Origin: Fagopyrum homotropicum
Taxonomy: Eukaryota > Streptophyta > Magnoliopsida > Caryophyllales > Polygonaceae
Assembly: GCA_033239125.1 (NCBI GenBank)
Contig: BSWB01000005.1
Location: 145,200,494-145,264,493 of the forward strand
Length of the DNA stretch: 64,000 bases
Direction of reading: 5' to 3'
Positions 31,536 to 42,200 of this stretch are shown in pieces. Position 1 is the stretch's first letter. Each line of letters starts with the position of its first letter. The position numbers were made by a program, and so were the translations under genes. Under the pieces are notes generated by a model. That model saw nothing but the letters and a program-made list of their open reading frames with translations. It ran no database searches and had not been told where the DNA came from.

Positions 31536-34123
31536 CTACATAACTTCCTTGCAGTTTCGTTTGTCATGATCTGTAAGTTTCTTACACCGAGCACACTTCC
31601 TTAAAGGTTTTACAACCTTGCTTGTTGCGTTCTCCAGGGAACCTTTCATACGAGTACCTTTGTTCTTGGCTTTGACAGGATCTTCAACTTCAACTTCAAA
31701 AGGTGGCTTGACACCCACATATTTATCTAATAATGACTCTTTACATGAAGATTGTGTGGTGTCGTCAAGGACTTCGCTTGTATGTTTTTGTTTCACATAA
31801 TTCATCAAACTAATCAAATCCCTTATCCGAGCAGTATCGTTCTCTACTACCGCAACCGTTGAGTAAATCGTGTTCCATAACTTGTTGAGCATTCCTTTTC
31901 TCCCTTCGATGACAATGCATTGCTGTAGTACTTCTTGGTCAATCATTGAAGATGCAAGGATCCTAGCGTCCTTCCTCCACCGTGTCATTACCATACCTTG
32001 GGGGATCTCCTCTATGTTCATGTACTTATATGTTGAGAAAATGTGTTGACACGGAATGCCAATCCGGTTGTACATGTTACACGAACACTCTGATTTCCCA
32101 CTGTTGTGCTCGAATGTTACGCAGAAAGATCCGATGTTAATCTCTTGGACTTGATGTAACTTATCCAAACCGTTCATAGTCTCACTTGTAACTTGACATG
32201 ACCACGACCCCTCGTATATTTCATCTTGCACCATCTCAAACGCCTTTAATGTAAGAATGTCTGCTGCATGCTTCTCAACTTTAAGCGGGGTCCTGAACTT
32301 TGGTATCATGGTTTCGGATTCCATGTCAAGTTTTGCTTGAGTGTGCCGTTGCGCATCCATAGCATTATCGAATTGAGCCATCAACTGTGTCAGAGTGAAA
32401 TGTCGGCTTGAAAATCTTCCAAAGAAACTGTTTGCTGATTCAGAAATGGAGGTGGTCCTCATTAACCCCCCGAGTCGAACATCACGGAAATAAGCAGGTA
32501 TCCAGTATTCTCTTAATGAGTACATTAGTGTCAGTCAGTCGTTGTCTTGTAACTCCCACTGCACTATAATCATGTTCCATTCAATCTCAAATTGGTCGAT
32601 TGTCAACTCATAACTCCAAACCGCATGGTTTAATCTGCGCCTAAATTCCATGTCAGCACATATTTTGTGGTCAACCTATACACGGAAAAAGGTCAAGTTA
32701 GTTTGTATAATCATACAAATACGATGGAGCATACATTTTAATAATTATGAATAATAAGTATCAATAATACTAGTATTATAACAATTAATAATAAATACCC
32801 ATTTTGGAACTTTCATCATAATATGCCACATGCAAAATCGATGACGTGTGTTTGGGAATACGTTAGGGACCGCAATTCTTAGAGACGGATCTTGATCGGT
32901 CACAAGCACGTTTGGATCTTTGTACATGGCTTCCTTAAAATGCTCAAGTAACCATGTGTATGATACAACATCCTCTTTCAAAAGGAGGCCACCCCCAAAT
33001 GTGACAGATTTCCTATGGTTGTCCATTCCAGTAAATGGAGCAAAAACCATGCTGTATCTTTAATATAAATGTACAAATCGTAAGTAAAATGTACTCCTTA
33101 ACGATATTGAATAATAAATGTTTAATAAATATGAATAAAATTTGAGCTTTACATGCTAAAAGTATTGAAAAATAATATTAATTACGAATAAAAACGATAC
33201 TGCATAATTATTAATTCAACTTACTTGTTTGAACGATACGTTGAATCGAATGAGACAACTTCACCAAACGCCGTGTAGTTTACCCTTGCAATTGGGTCAC
33301 ACCAAAATAATTTGGTAAGACGTTGATTTTCATCGGTGTCATATGCAAAGCAAAACCCAGAACATGTCTCTTTCTTGCGCTTAAATCTATCTATTATCAT
33401 CTGTGCATCAGCACCACAAATGAATGCCATAAGATCCCTTTTGAAATTCTTGAAGTCTGTAATCAATGGTCCAACGTTTTCATATCCACCCATAATTTCT
33501 TTCAAAAGGCGATGTGTCATGGATGTGCCAATATTTGCCTTCATGCAGTTAATCATGAATTGTTGTTGTCCATCATCCATCTTTCTGCTCGATTTCAAAA
33601 ACTGTTTTGTTTCATCTTGAAGGAGTGTGTGGTTATGTCGCTCTTCAAACTTTGTAATCTCATATCCGGCGTTGCCTATGAACTTGATATAAACTTCTGC
33701 ATCGCACCCACAACGGTTTGAAACACGTAGTCGCTTACATTGACTTGACGAGCTATCAGCAAATCCTTGTCTACTACACATCAAAATCCTATGCCTCATT
33801 GTTCCATCCGTATCCTCACGAGAAGCTCCCCTTCTAACATCAAACCCGACTGTAGATGCATAACTCTTATAAAAAGCTTCTCCATCCTGAATTGTTTTGA
33901 ACCTCTTTCCAATTGTCGGTATCAACATTTTATCGCATGTTGGTATCCAATACACTGATCCATCTGGTGTTTTTGTATTGACAAAACCAACCGGAATATC
34001 CTCATCACATTCTAAATTTTGAAAAATGTAATCCATATATTCGCCTTCTTGAACTGCATTAGACTTATGAACCTCCCATTGTTCGGTTGTGCCTGAAAAA
34101 ACAAATACTCTATTAGACGTCAA
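31536..34123 (-). pseudogene. FAR1/MULE-type transposase, interrupted by one nonsense codon
   Basis: Exons on the minus strand: 33225-34123 (or starting at an acceptor near 34092), 32799-33057 and 31536-32675; junction phases agree. The first exon has the FAR1 WRKY-GCM1-type DNA-binding region with its Cys residues and C-G-C-D-A-E. The MULE DDE core follows: V-S-F-D-S-T-Y-R at the end of exon one, V-T-D-Q-D-P-S in exon two, and the F-E-I-E-W region in exon three. A SWIM zinc finger C-S-C..C-Q-H lies near the C-terminus, then a Cys-rich basic tail. TGA at 32535-32537 lies in frame in exon three, where related proteins usually have Trp. A separate downstream frame restarts at 32525. Otherwise it looks intact, so the inactivation may be recent or a sequencing error. 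Confidence 0.85.
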
Positions 34124-34913
34124 TTTATTTCATTCGTAATTATAATGATATTTTCAACTGAAACTAAAATGATACAAATGTGTTATTCGTAGTTACTCTG
34201 TTTATTATATTTATTATCAACCTGAATATGTTTATTCGTACTTATAATGATCTTTTCAACTGAAGCTAAAATGATACAAGTGTGTTATTCGTAGTTAATC
34301 TATTTATTATCAACAACGAATTTTTTCTGTCAATCGGTTCTTCTTACGAGTTTCAACAATGCAACTCTATAATTCATGCGGTTATTCACACGATTTATGT
34401 CAAAGCGATTCAATTACAACGATTAAATTTGAATACATACACTTACTCAGATTTGCATATGGAGAAACAAACTGCTTTCTTAACGGGATATGATTTTCTT
34501 GACAGGATATGACAGCTTGTTGAGTTCTGTTGTTATGATCGACTTGAACAGATGTTGTAGAGAGACCGAATTGAATAAATTTGCAAATGCACACTCAATC
34601 TGAGTTTTCCATTGTTTCGTTTTTTGATTTGGCGGAATTGGGGAGAACTGTTAATGGAGTTTACGTATAATAGAGAGAGGAAGGAGATCTGATGAATCTT
34701 TTTTAACTAACGGTTTCCTATAATACAATATATATTTTTTTAAAACATTTAAGAGAGAGTGGATTCACTCTCTTTTAATGAGAGTGAGTAATTATTATAC
34801 ATTATTTAGTTTTCTATTTATCATTTTCTACCATTAATCTAGACCATTGAATTTTAAAAAATGGATGGTCATGATTTGTTCTCATGTTAGAGGTTGTTCT
34901 CATATGATCTATC

Positions 34914-34965
<52 letters not shown>
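34914..34965. repeat. (TC)n(TA)n microsatellite at the right border of the transposon
   Basis: A TC run of about 20 bp is followed by a TA run. The same order, element end then (TC)n then (TA)n, occurs at 3900-3939 next to the small MITE. The TC run may therefore belong to the element end. Confidence 0.85.
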
Positions 34966-34967
<2 letters not shown>

Positions 34968-35045
34968 ACATTGTATTGCAATTTTTGTGGTTGGAAATAA
35001 AGAATTTTAACATTTGGGGATTGTGGAAAGATATTATTCCAAAAT

Positions 35046-36061
35046 GGGAAATTCCGGATGGTACCCTCGTGGTTTGGGGTATTTCGGATTTTGCCCACCA
35101 GTTTTTTCAAGTTCGGATGGTACCCTCAAGTTTATGTTGTTTTCCGGATTTTGCCCAAATTCATTACACTTTTTTAAATTCCATTAAAAAAATACAAAAG
35201 AAAATAAACTAAAATTGAAAAACAACTTAAAATAGAAATAATAATTTATTTATTTTAAAAATACAGTAAAACAGTAACTTTTTTTAAAAAATATACATAT
35301 TATATTAATTTAAAAATAAATTCGTTAGATAATTTTTATAAAATTTAAAAAAATCAGTGTTTTCTTTTATTTTAAAAATAAATAAATTGGGTTAGCATTT
35401 TTAACAAAATCTAAAAAAATAAGTTTTATACTTTATTTCAAAAATAAATAAAATAAGGATTTTTTTAAAAATTTTAAAAAATCACTGTTTTAATTTATTA
35501 TTAAATTGAATAAATCAGTTTTCTAAAATTTTTTTATTTTTTAATATTACTTTATTTTCTTTTTTTTAGTTTTGAAAAATAAATAAAATAGAAAAATTAT
35601 TTATTTATTTTAATAATAAATTAAAACAGTCTTTTTTTTATTATTTAAAAGAATTCTTATTTTATTTATTTTTAAAATAAAGTATAACACTTATATTTTT
35701 AGATTTTGTAAAAAATATGCTAATTCAATCATTTATTTTTAAAATAAATAAAACACTGATTTTTGAATTTTTTAAAATTTATCTAATTTATTTATTTTTA
35801 AATTAATATAATATATATTTTTTTTATAAAAGTTACTGTTTTAAATTATTTTTAAATTAAATAAATTATTATTTCTATTTTAAGTTGTTTTTTAATTTTA
35901 GTTTATTTTCTTTTGTATGTTTTTAATGGAATTTAAAAAAGTATAATGAATTTGGGCAAAATCCGGAAAACAACATAAACTTAAGGTTACGATCCGAACT
36001 TGAAAAAACTGGTGGGCAAAATCCGAAATACCCCAAACCACGAGGGTACCATCCGGAATTT
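35046..36061. mobile_element. 1,016-bp fold-back element, near-perfect palindrome
   Basis: The left half starting GGGAAATTCCGGATGGTACC is matched by the reverse complement of the right half ending CCATCCGGAATTT, with pairing continuing through AT-rich sequence to the centre near 35555. The 3-bp AAT is duplicated at 35043-35045 and 36062-36064. The duplicate locus at 37797 reads straight through 'ttccaaaatccaaatggc', the empty site. No protein is encoded. A transcript would form a hairpin of about 500 bp and could feed small-RNA pathways. Confidence 0.9.
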
Positions 36062-36387
36062 AATCCAAATGGCAATGAATAGTGAAGATATGGGGAAGCT
36101 TCTTCCTTGTCGGTGTTAGCATAAGAAGAGTTCATTTGTAATGGTATGAATGCAAATTGCAAAATATGAAGATCGGATTTTGACTAAATCAAGAGAAGAT
36201 CCTGCGTATTATTAAAACAAATCATTAATCCAAGTACAATAATCTAAACCGTGTTCAGAGATAGTATATAAAAACAATTAAAAATTAATGACTTCAATTA
36301 ACTAACTAACCTTCAGTTGTAACTTGTAGCTTTTAAGCTTATGTTGCTTCTTGGTAGTATCCGTTACGGTGTCTCCATAAGTTAAAA

Positions 36388-36648
36388 TTGGGGATAAAAC
36401 CAATCGCAAGGCGCCAACGCTCAACTTGGACGCCGGCGAATAGCGTTAACGCCTTCTTTTTTATAACACTGGGCGCCGGCGCCATCAGCCGACGCCCAAA
36501 TTTTTTAATTTTTCTAGAACCCTTGAAGTAAAGAATAAGTTTTTCCGAATAAATTTTTTTATCTGGGCGCCGGCGCCTACTGAGCGCTGCCGGATTACGA
36601 TTAAATTTGACGTTGGTAATCTAAGCTCGGTGTATTTAGCTTTTTCGA
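36388..36648. mobile_element. GC-palindrome-rich insert in unit 1 only
   Basis: The homologous site in unit 2 (38083-38095) lacks about 260 bp. The insert contains two 'gggcgccggcgcc' palindromes and the word 'cgccaacgc', with AT-rich ends. Terminal inverted repeats are not clear. The family is unknown. Confidence 0.5.
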
Positions 36649-36949
36649 TTAAAATTTCACTATATTGATATTAGGGGTGGAATGGAGGGTTAGTATCGGT
36701 AAAATGCTACGTAGCCTCCTAATTACTATTACAATCTTTAACCTAATTATTTAATGACTGATTTTATCCAGTCATACATAATATTAAGAGGTAGTGTAAT
36801 CGAATTGCGTTTACAAGGCGGAGCTCAATTCCGACAAAGAGGCCGGCCCCCAAAATGCGGGAATGGGGTGCAACCTAACCCCGCCTCCCGGTTGGATTTC
36901 GCCTACGCTCGTCTCGTACCCAACAACTACCGACATATCTTCCTCATCG

Positions 36950-37036
36950 TTCTTCTTCTTCTTCTTCTTCTTCTTCTTCTTCTTCTTCTTCTTCTTCTTC
37001 TTCTTCTTCTTCTTCTTCTTCTTCTTCTTCTTCTTC
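36950..37036 (+). repeat. (CTT)n microsatellite
   Basis: About 28 uninterrupted CTT triplets. The duplicate at 38395-38412 has only five or so interrupted triplets, so the run expanded after duplication. Poly-Leu, poly-Phe and poly-Lys frames over it are artefacts. Confidence 0.95.
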
Positions 37037-38919
37037 ACATATGATGAGTGCCAATTGTAGCACTTTTTAACTTTGTATTAATGCATTTTATACCTCTTTA
37101 TTCTCTGGAAATTTTTTGTTTATATGAAAAACGATCACAATTTGTATTTCGGGATGTAACTTAATGTTCATAAATTAATGACAAAGGTGATTTTTATGTA
37201 AAAAAAATCGCCCTTCTCTTGTTTTGATACAAAGACGTGAAAAACATGTTCGTGTTTGTTAACATTGGAATCATGTTTGATTTTAGGTAGACATGCATGG
37301 ACAACTATACTAACGGACAACTTAAATCCAAACATCTTAAAATCGATAAATCCAAAAGAAGCCTTAAGGCATGGAATATGACTCATGACAAACTATACAA
37401 GAACTTGTGCATATCTATCGATCTAAATTAATGGCAAACAAGGGTTAGAACCTTCATTTATTTGAGCCGCGAAAATAAACACATGCTGATACTTATCCCT
37501 GGAAAGCTAAAGACGAGCTAAACAAATTCAATCTAGTTAGGGCGTTGGGTGCTCTTAAGATCAAATCCATTTAAGATTTCAAACAAACGGAAACGTTCAA
37601 TGGTCAATCGTCGCCGTGGCTTACAACCTTGTTCATTAATGAATAGTGGATGATCCCATCATCTTAAAACTTTATCCGACACTATAACGTTATTCGCATT
37701 TGTTCCATCGATCAACATTTGAATCAAACGTTTATGGCGACTAAATTGATTATAAAAAATTTCAAAATCGGGGGATTGTGGAAAGATATTATTCCAAAAT
37801 CCAAATGGCAATGCATAGTGAAGATATGGGGAAGCTTCTTTAAGAGTTCATTTGTAATGGTATGAATGCAAATTGCAAAATCGGATTTTGACTAGATCAA
37901 GAGTCGATCCTGCGTATTATTAAAACAAATCATTAATCAAAGTACGATAATCTAAACCGTGTTCAGAGATAATATATAAAAACAATTAAAATTAATGACA
38001 TCAATTAACTAACTAACCTTCAGTTGTAACTTGTAGCTTTTAAGCTTATGTTGCTTCTTGGTAGTATCCCCTACGGTGTCCCGACAAATTAAAATTTCAC
38101 TAAATTGATATTGGGGGTGGAATGGAGGGTTAGTATCGTTAGATGGCTATGTAGCCTCCTAATTACTGTTACAATCTTTAACCTAATTATTTGATGACTG
38201 ATTTTATCCGGTCAATACAGAATATTATAATCGAGGTAGTGTAATCGAATTGCGTTTACGAGGTGGATCCCAATTGCGACAAAGAGGCCGGCCCCCAAAA
38301 TACGTGAATGGGGTGCAATGCGACCCAGCCTCCCGGACGCATTTCGCCTACGTCTGCCTCGTACCCAATAGCCTCCGTCATATCCTCTTCGTCGTTGTTG
38401 TTCTTCTTCTTCATTTCTGATGAGTGTCAACTGTAACACTTTTAACTTTAGATTAATGCATTTCATACCTCTTTATTCTCTCAAAAATCTCTGTTTATAT
38501 GAAAAGCATTCACAATTTGTATTTCGTTAGGTACTTTAATGTTCGTAAATTAATGTCAAAGGTGATTTTTCCGTAAAAAAATCACCCTTCTCTTGTTTGA
38601 TACAAAGATGTGAAAAACTTTAATGTTCGTGTTTGCTAACGTTGGAATCATGTTTTCATTTTAGCTAGACATGCATGGACAACTATACTAATGGACAACT
38701 TAGCATCCAAACATCTTAAAATCGATACATCCAAAAAAAGCCTTAAGGCATGGAATATGACTCATGACAAGTGATACAAGAACTTGTGCATATATCGATC
38801 TAAATTAATGGCAAAGAAGAAACAAAACCTACATTTATTTGAGCCGCGAAAACAAACACATGCAGATACTTATCCTTGTAAAGTTAAAGACGAGCTAAGC
38901 AAAATCAATCTACTAAGGG

Positions 38920-39270
38920 CGGGGCCGTCCAATGAGTTTCGGAGGCCTTGTGTTAACGTTTTTTTTTATCAAATTTAAAAAAATATATTTTATTAAGAAA
39001 AAAATGGACAAAAAACTAAAATTACTTTTTTAATAAAAAAATGTATGAAAGAATGACAATAAAAAGTAAAACGAGACCATTTATACATAATGCTGATGAG
39101 ATAAAAAAAAAAAAAAAAGGAGATTTGAACACTAGACCATTTACACCTCGTGATCAATGTGTCAAGCACTCTTTTGTTGATAGATTAACTAAACATAATT
39201 GTCATGGACCCCAAAACAACTGGGGCCCACTGCTGTTGGGTCGAATGACACCCCTTATTGGACGGACCTG
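38920..39270. mobile_element. hAT-like MITE, 351 bp, 8-bp TSD
   Basis: The ends are CGGGGCCGTCCAA and the reverse complement of CAGGTCCGTCCAA. The target duplication ACTAAGGG is at 38912-38919 and 39271-39278. The matching place in unit 1 (about 37535-37545, 'tagttagggcgttgg') has no insert. No coding capacity beyond short frames. Confidence 0.9.
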
Positions 39271-39479
39271 ACTAAGGGTGTTAGGTGCTCTTAAGATCAA
39301 ATCCACTTGAGATTTCAAACAAACGAAAGCGTTCAATGATCAACCGTCGTCGTGGCATACAACCTTGTTCATTGATGAATAGTGGGTGATCCCATCATCT
39401 AAAGACTTTGCCCGACACTATAACGTTATTCTACTTGTGAGCGCATTTATTCCATCGATCAACGTCTGAATTACATTGT

Positions 39480-40428
39480 TTCAGGTGTCATAATCGATTG
39501 TTGAAGTTACTTAAAAATAAAGGAAATGTGTGACCGACTTCTAAAAACTCTCGACATAGTCAACTCCAAGATGTTCACGGTTGTTCTCCATATACCCTAT
39601 TATGCTATTCTCCAATTTTTTCTTACCTCATCACATTCCTTCTCACTTACCCAAAAAAAAAAGGTAAATATTCCGTAAGTTAGCCTATTTTATAATTATA
39701 GCTTGGACCAGTAAAACTGTAAAAGTATAAAAAAACTCCTGTAAATGGAAAGTGGAAATGACAGTAAAGGGGCAAAGAGCAGTCTGGAAAAGTTACGAGA
39801 ATCCAAATTTTACCAAACGCCGTTAAAGCGTCGGCGGGCAACGGGTAAATATATAATGCACGGTGCTGGTGCACCGACGATTCACTATGTCTGGATCCAG
39901 CTGGACCCACACACGGCTTTCCTTCCTTTCTTCACGTGTCCCACTGCCACCTGGCAATCTCACGTGCTACCCTCCCTCGCTTACACACTTGTTCCAATTT
40001 TCCTTTGCCAAGCTCGTTGCTGCGTTGTTCAACTTGTCCTATTTCTCTGATTATTCTATCTCCTTCGTCCCTGCCTGAAATCACTGCATCATACATTATA
40101 CCAGTATATTATGGTTGACTCAAATCCGTGACACTAGATCATCAGATTTACTCATGTCATTAGATATTATAAACTTTACATTTTTATCTCTCAAACTTAG
40201 TTTCACGTTGATCATATAAGAATAAATTTGTTTTTACTAAGCACAAGCATTATTGTTTTGGTGTGTTTTTTTTTCCTTATTACAAGTCAAAACATAATTT
40301 TAACCAAAACACTAGTTTAATCAATTAAATAACAATTAGTGTTTTTTAAAATACAAACACTTCAAAAACACAAACACTCCAAAAACACTAAAAAAAACCA
40401 GTTGTTTCAATGACTTAGCAAACACGAC
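39480..40428. other. Intergenic stretch without a recognisable gene
   Basis: A moderately GC-rich patch at 39740-40080 contains a frame of about 100 codons (39745-40050) with no known motif, plus two CACGTG sites at about 39934 and 39961. It looks like a promoter-type or decayed exonic patch but nothing supports a gene call. The rest is AT-rich. Confidence 0.4.
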
Positions 40429-40436
40429 CTAGCTAT

Positions 40437-40703
40437 TAGGGGTGGACATAAATTCCGCTTAATCCCGTCCCGGTCCCGTCCCGATCCTGACGGAAATTGG
40501 AAAAAAAAAATGTGTATCCCGTCCCGTCCCGTGAAAATTTTGCGGGCCGGAGACTTCCCATCCCGGTTAATCACGTCTCGTCCCACATTCATATATAAAT
40601 AATATATATATATATATTATTTATATATGAATGTGGGACGAGACGGGATTAACCGGCATGGGAAATCTCCGTCCCGCGTCCCATCCCGCAAAATTTGGTT
40701 GGA

Positions 40704-40742
<39 letters not shown>

Positions 40743-41328
40743 TAAATATCATACATAAATAATAATTTTTTAAAAATATTTTTATATTTTCAAACTTATT
40801 AGTTCGATAATTTTTCATTAGTCATTCACTCATTCTTTACAACTCATTTGGTTGAATCTAAAATACTAGAGGTTCCGTTCTCCCTTGGTTTAGTCCGTTC
40901 GCCCTTGCTCTGGTCCGTTCCATCGCCGCTCTTGCTCTAGTTTGTTCCATCTCCGCCCTTGCTCTGGTCCGTTCCATCGCCGCTCTTGCTCTAGTTCGTT
41001 CCATCTCCGCCCCTTGCTCTAGTCCGTTCCATCTCCCTTGTATTTGTGAATTCCCAAAATTGTAATCGATAGTTAAGAAAATGTAATTTTCTGTAAATTA
41101 TTTGTTGTTATTTTTTAAATGTGAATCGGTAAGACACTTTGACGTAACTTCAATTTGTGTTCAATGTATTAACTACTAATGTAGGCGTTATGAATCGATA
41201 ATTAGATATTGAGTTTTTTCCCGATCATTTGTGTCTTTAAACATGAGAGAAAACAAGCGTACATATTGAATATAATCGGTGCATAATTTGCGCGGAATTT
41301 GTCCCGTCCCGTCCCATGCCCACCCCTA
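40437..41328. mobile_element. hAT-like non-autonomous element, 892 bp, 8-bp TSD
   Basis: The ends are TAGGGGTGG and CCACCCCTA. The target duplication CTAGCTAT is at 40429-40436 and 41329-41336. Subterminal 'cccgtcccgtcccg' tracts lie at both ends. Inside are an inverted repeat about a TA-rich centre (about 40540-40695), a TA run (40708-40740) and a minisatellite at 40870-41040. No transposase is encoded. Confidence 0.92.
40870..41040 (+). repeat. Minisatellite inside the hAT element
   Basis: About six units of 25-31 bp are built on 'cttgctct(a/g)gt(c/t)(c/t)gttccatc(g/t)ccgc'. Alternating variants suggest a higher-order period near 60 bp. Confidence 0.8.
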
Positions 41329-41339
41329 CTAGCTATAAC

Positions 41340-42200
41340 TAAATATAGACAAGATTGTTGAAACGGGTGAGACTATACTAAAATATGCAAGTCTAATATA
41401 TACGTTCACGTGTTACTCTTTTATTGTTAATTGATTTTAAGATGAGACCTCATAAGTTGTATATATGGTTGACCGATAACGTATCTTCCACGTTATTTAG
41501 ACTCGAGATAGATATAAAAAAAACAAAGATACTTGCTGGGTAATGAAAAAGGGAGACCCTAATTGACCCGTTTTAAGAATATTTTGACTATATTTTATGT
41601 ATAGATATATGAAGTAAGTAGATCTCTATGGAAGTAAAATGTAAAAATATAGTAACGTGAGATCTACGTCAAGTATGATGATAGGAAGTGTGATAGATCG
41701 AAGTTATAGGGTGGCCAATTATTAATATGTAATGAAGTGCAGTTGGTGAAAGAGGTATGGATCCGTACGATATGAAGATGCATGAAGAAGGTCGTTGGTG
41801 TAGTCTAATAACACCAAAACAAATCCACTTGCCACCAAGCTTTACATATCTTTCAGGGCCATGGGGATCTTCATCCATACCATTTGGGGAAGACTTTGTT
41901 TTGTGTAGCTAATGAAAAGTACATTCAATACTCTTTTTAACAAAATCTAATTGAGTGAGTCTAATATATTTGATGTTTTACTATGTTGACATGATTGACT
42001 TGTTATTCCTTGGTTATAACTTATGGGTCATTTTGGGTGAATATTAAGAATGAAAGTAGAATAACAAGAGTTAAACAAAGAAAATAACTTTTTGTTGTAT
42101 TTGGTCGGATTAGAATGATTTCAATTTGTTTGAGTGCACATGATTGTTGAGTTTAAACTTAAAATATAAGGGCAATGTGTTATGATGTAAGAGAAGAAAA
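41340..42200. other. AT-rich intergenic sequence, possible exon-like patch
   Basis: Mostly non-coding. A minus-strand frame at 41669-41878 begins M-D-E-D-P-H-G-P-E-R-Y-V-K-L-G-G-K-W and is less repetitive than its surroundings, with 'tatggatgaag'-type context. I do not recognise it, so it is noted without a gene call. Confidence 0.3.

Larger units (their letters stand above)
23418..34913. mobile_element. Mutator-like transposon with PMD-ULP1 gene and FAR1-type transposase
   Basis: Both ends carry the inverted sequence ATGAGAACAACCTCTAACAT then GAGAACA (left about 23430-23456, right about 34877-34905). Inside are a plus-strand plant-mobile/Ulp1-like gene and a minus-strand MULE transposase, arranged convergently. 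Known plant MULEs with a captured Ulp1-like protease (the Kaonashi type) have this content. The element is about 11.5 kb. Whether a defined target duplication exists cannot be told because both flanks are (TA)n. The right end is followed by (TC)n. The transposase is interrupted by a stop, so this copy is probably not autonomous today. Confidence 0.85.
36062..39480. repeat. Tandem duplication: unit 1 about 36062-37735, unit 2 about 37770-39480
   Basis: The two units are collinear, sharing 'ccaaatggcaatg', 'taaaccgtgttcagagata', 'ggccggcccccaaaat', 'acatgcatggacaactata', 'gcgaaaa..aaacacatgc' and 'acactataacgttatt'. Homology starts before the fold-back element at about 34990 ('ggggattgtggaaagatatt'). 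Unit 1 has extra inserts at 35046-36061 and 36388-36648 and the long CTT run; unit 2 has the hAT element at 38920-39270. No protein-coding gene is recognised; short frames are not conserved between the units. Confidence 0.85.

Noticed and set aside
36754..37060. Frames of poly-Leu, poly-Phe and poly-Lys
   Set aside because: They are translations of the CTT run in three frames and are not genes.
39745..40118. Possible small secreted protein
   Set aside because: Three overlapping frames with no motif and no clear start context; left as an unassigned patch.
41669..41878. Possible exon on the minus strand (M-D-E-D-P-H-G-P...)
   Set aside because: The composition is protein-like but I recognise no family and no neighbouring exons were found.
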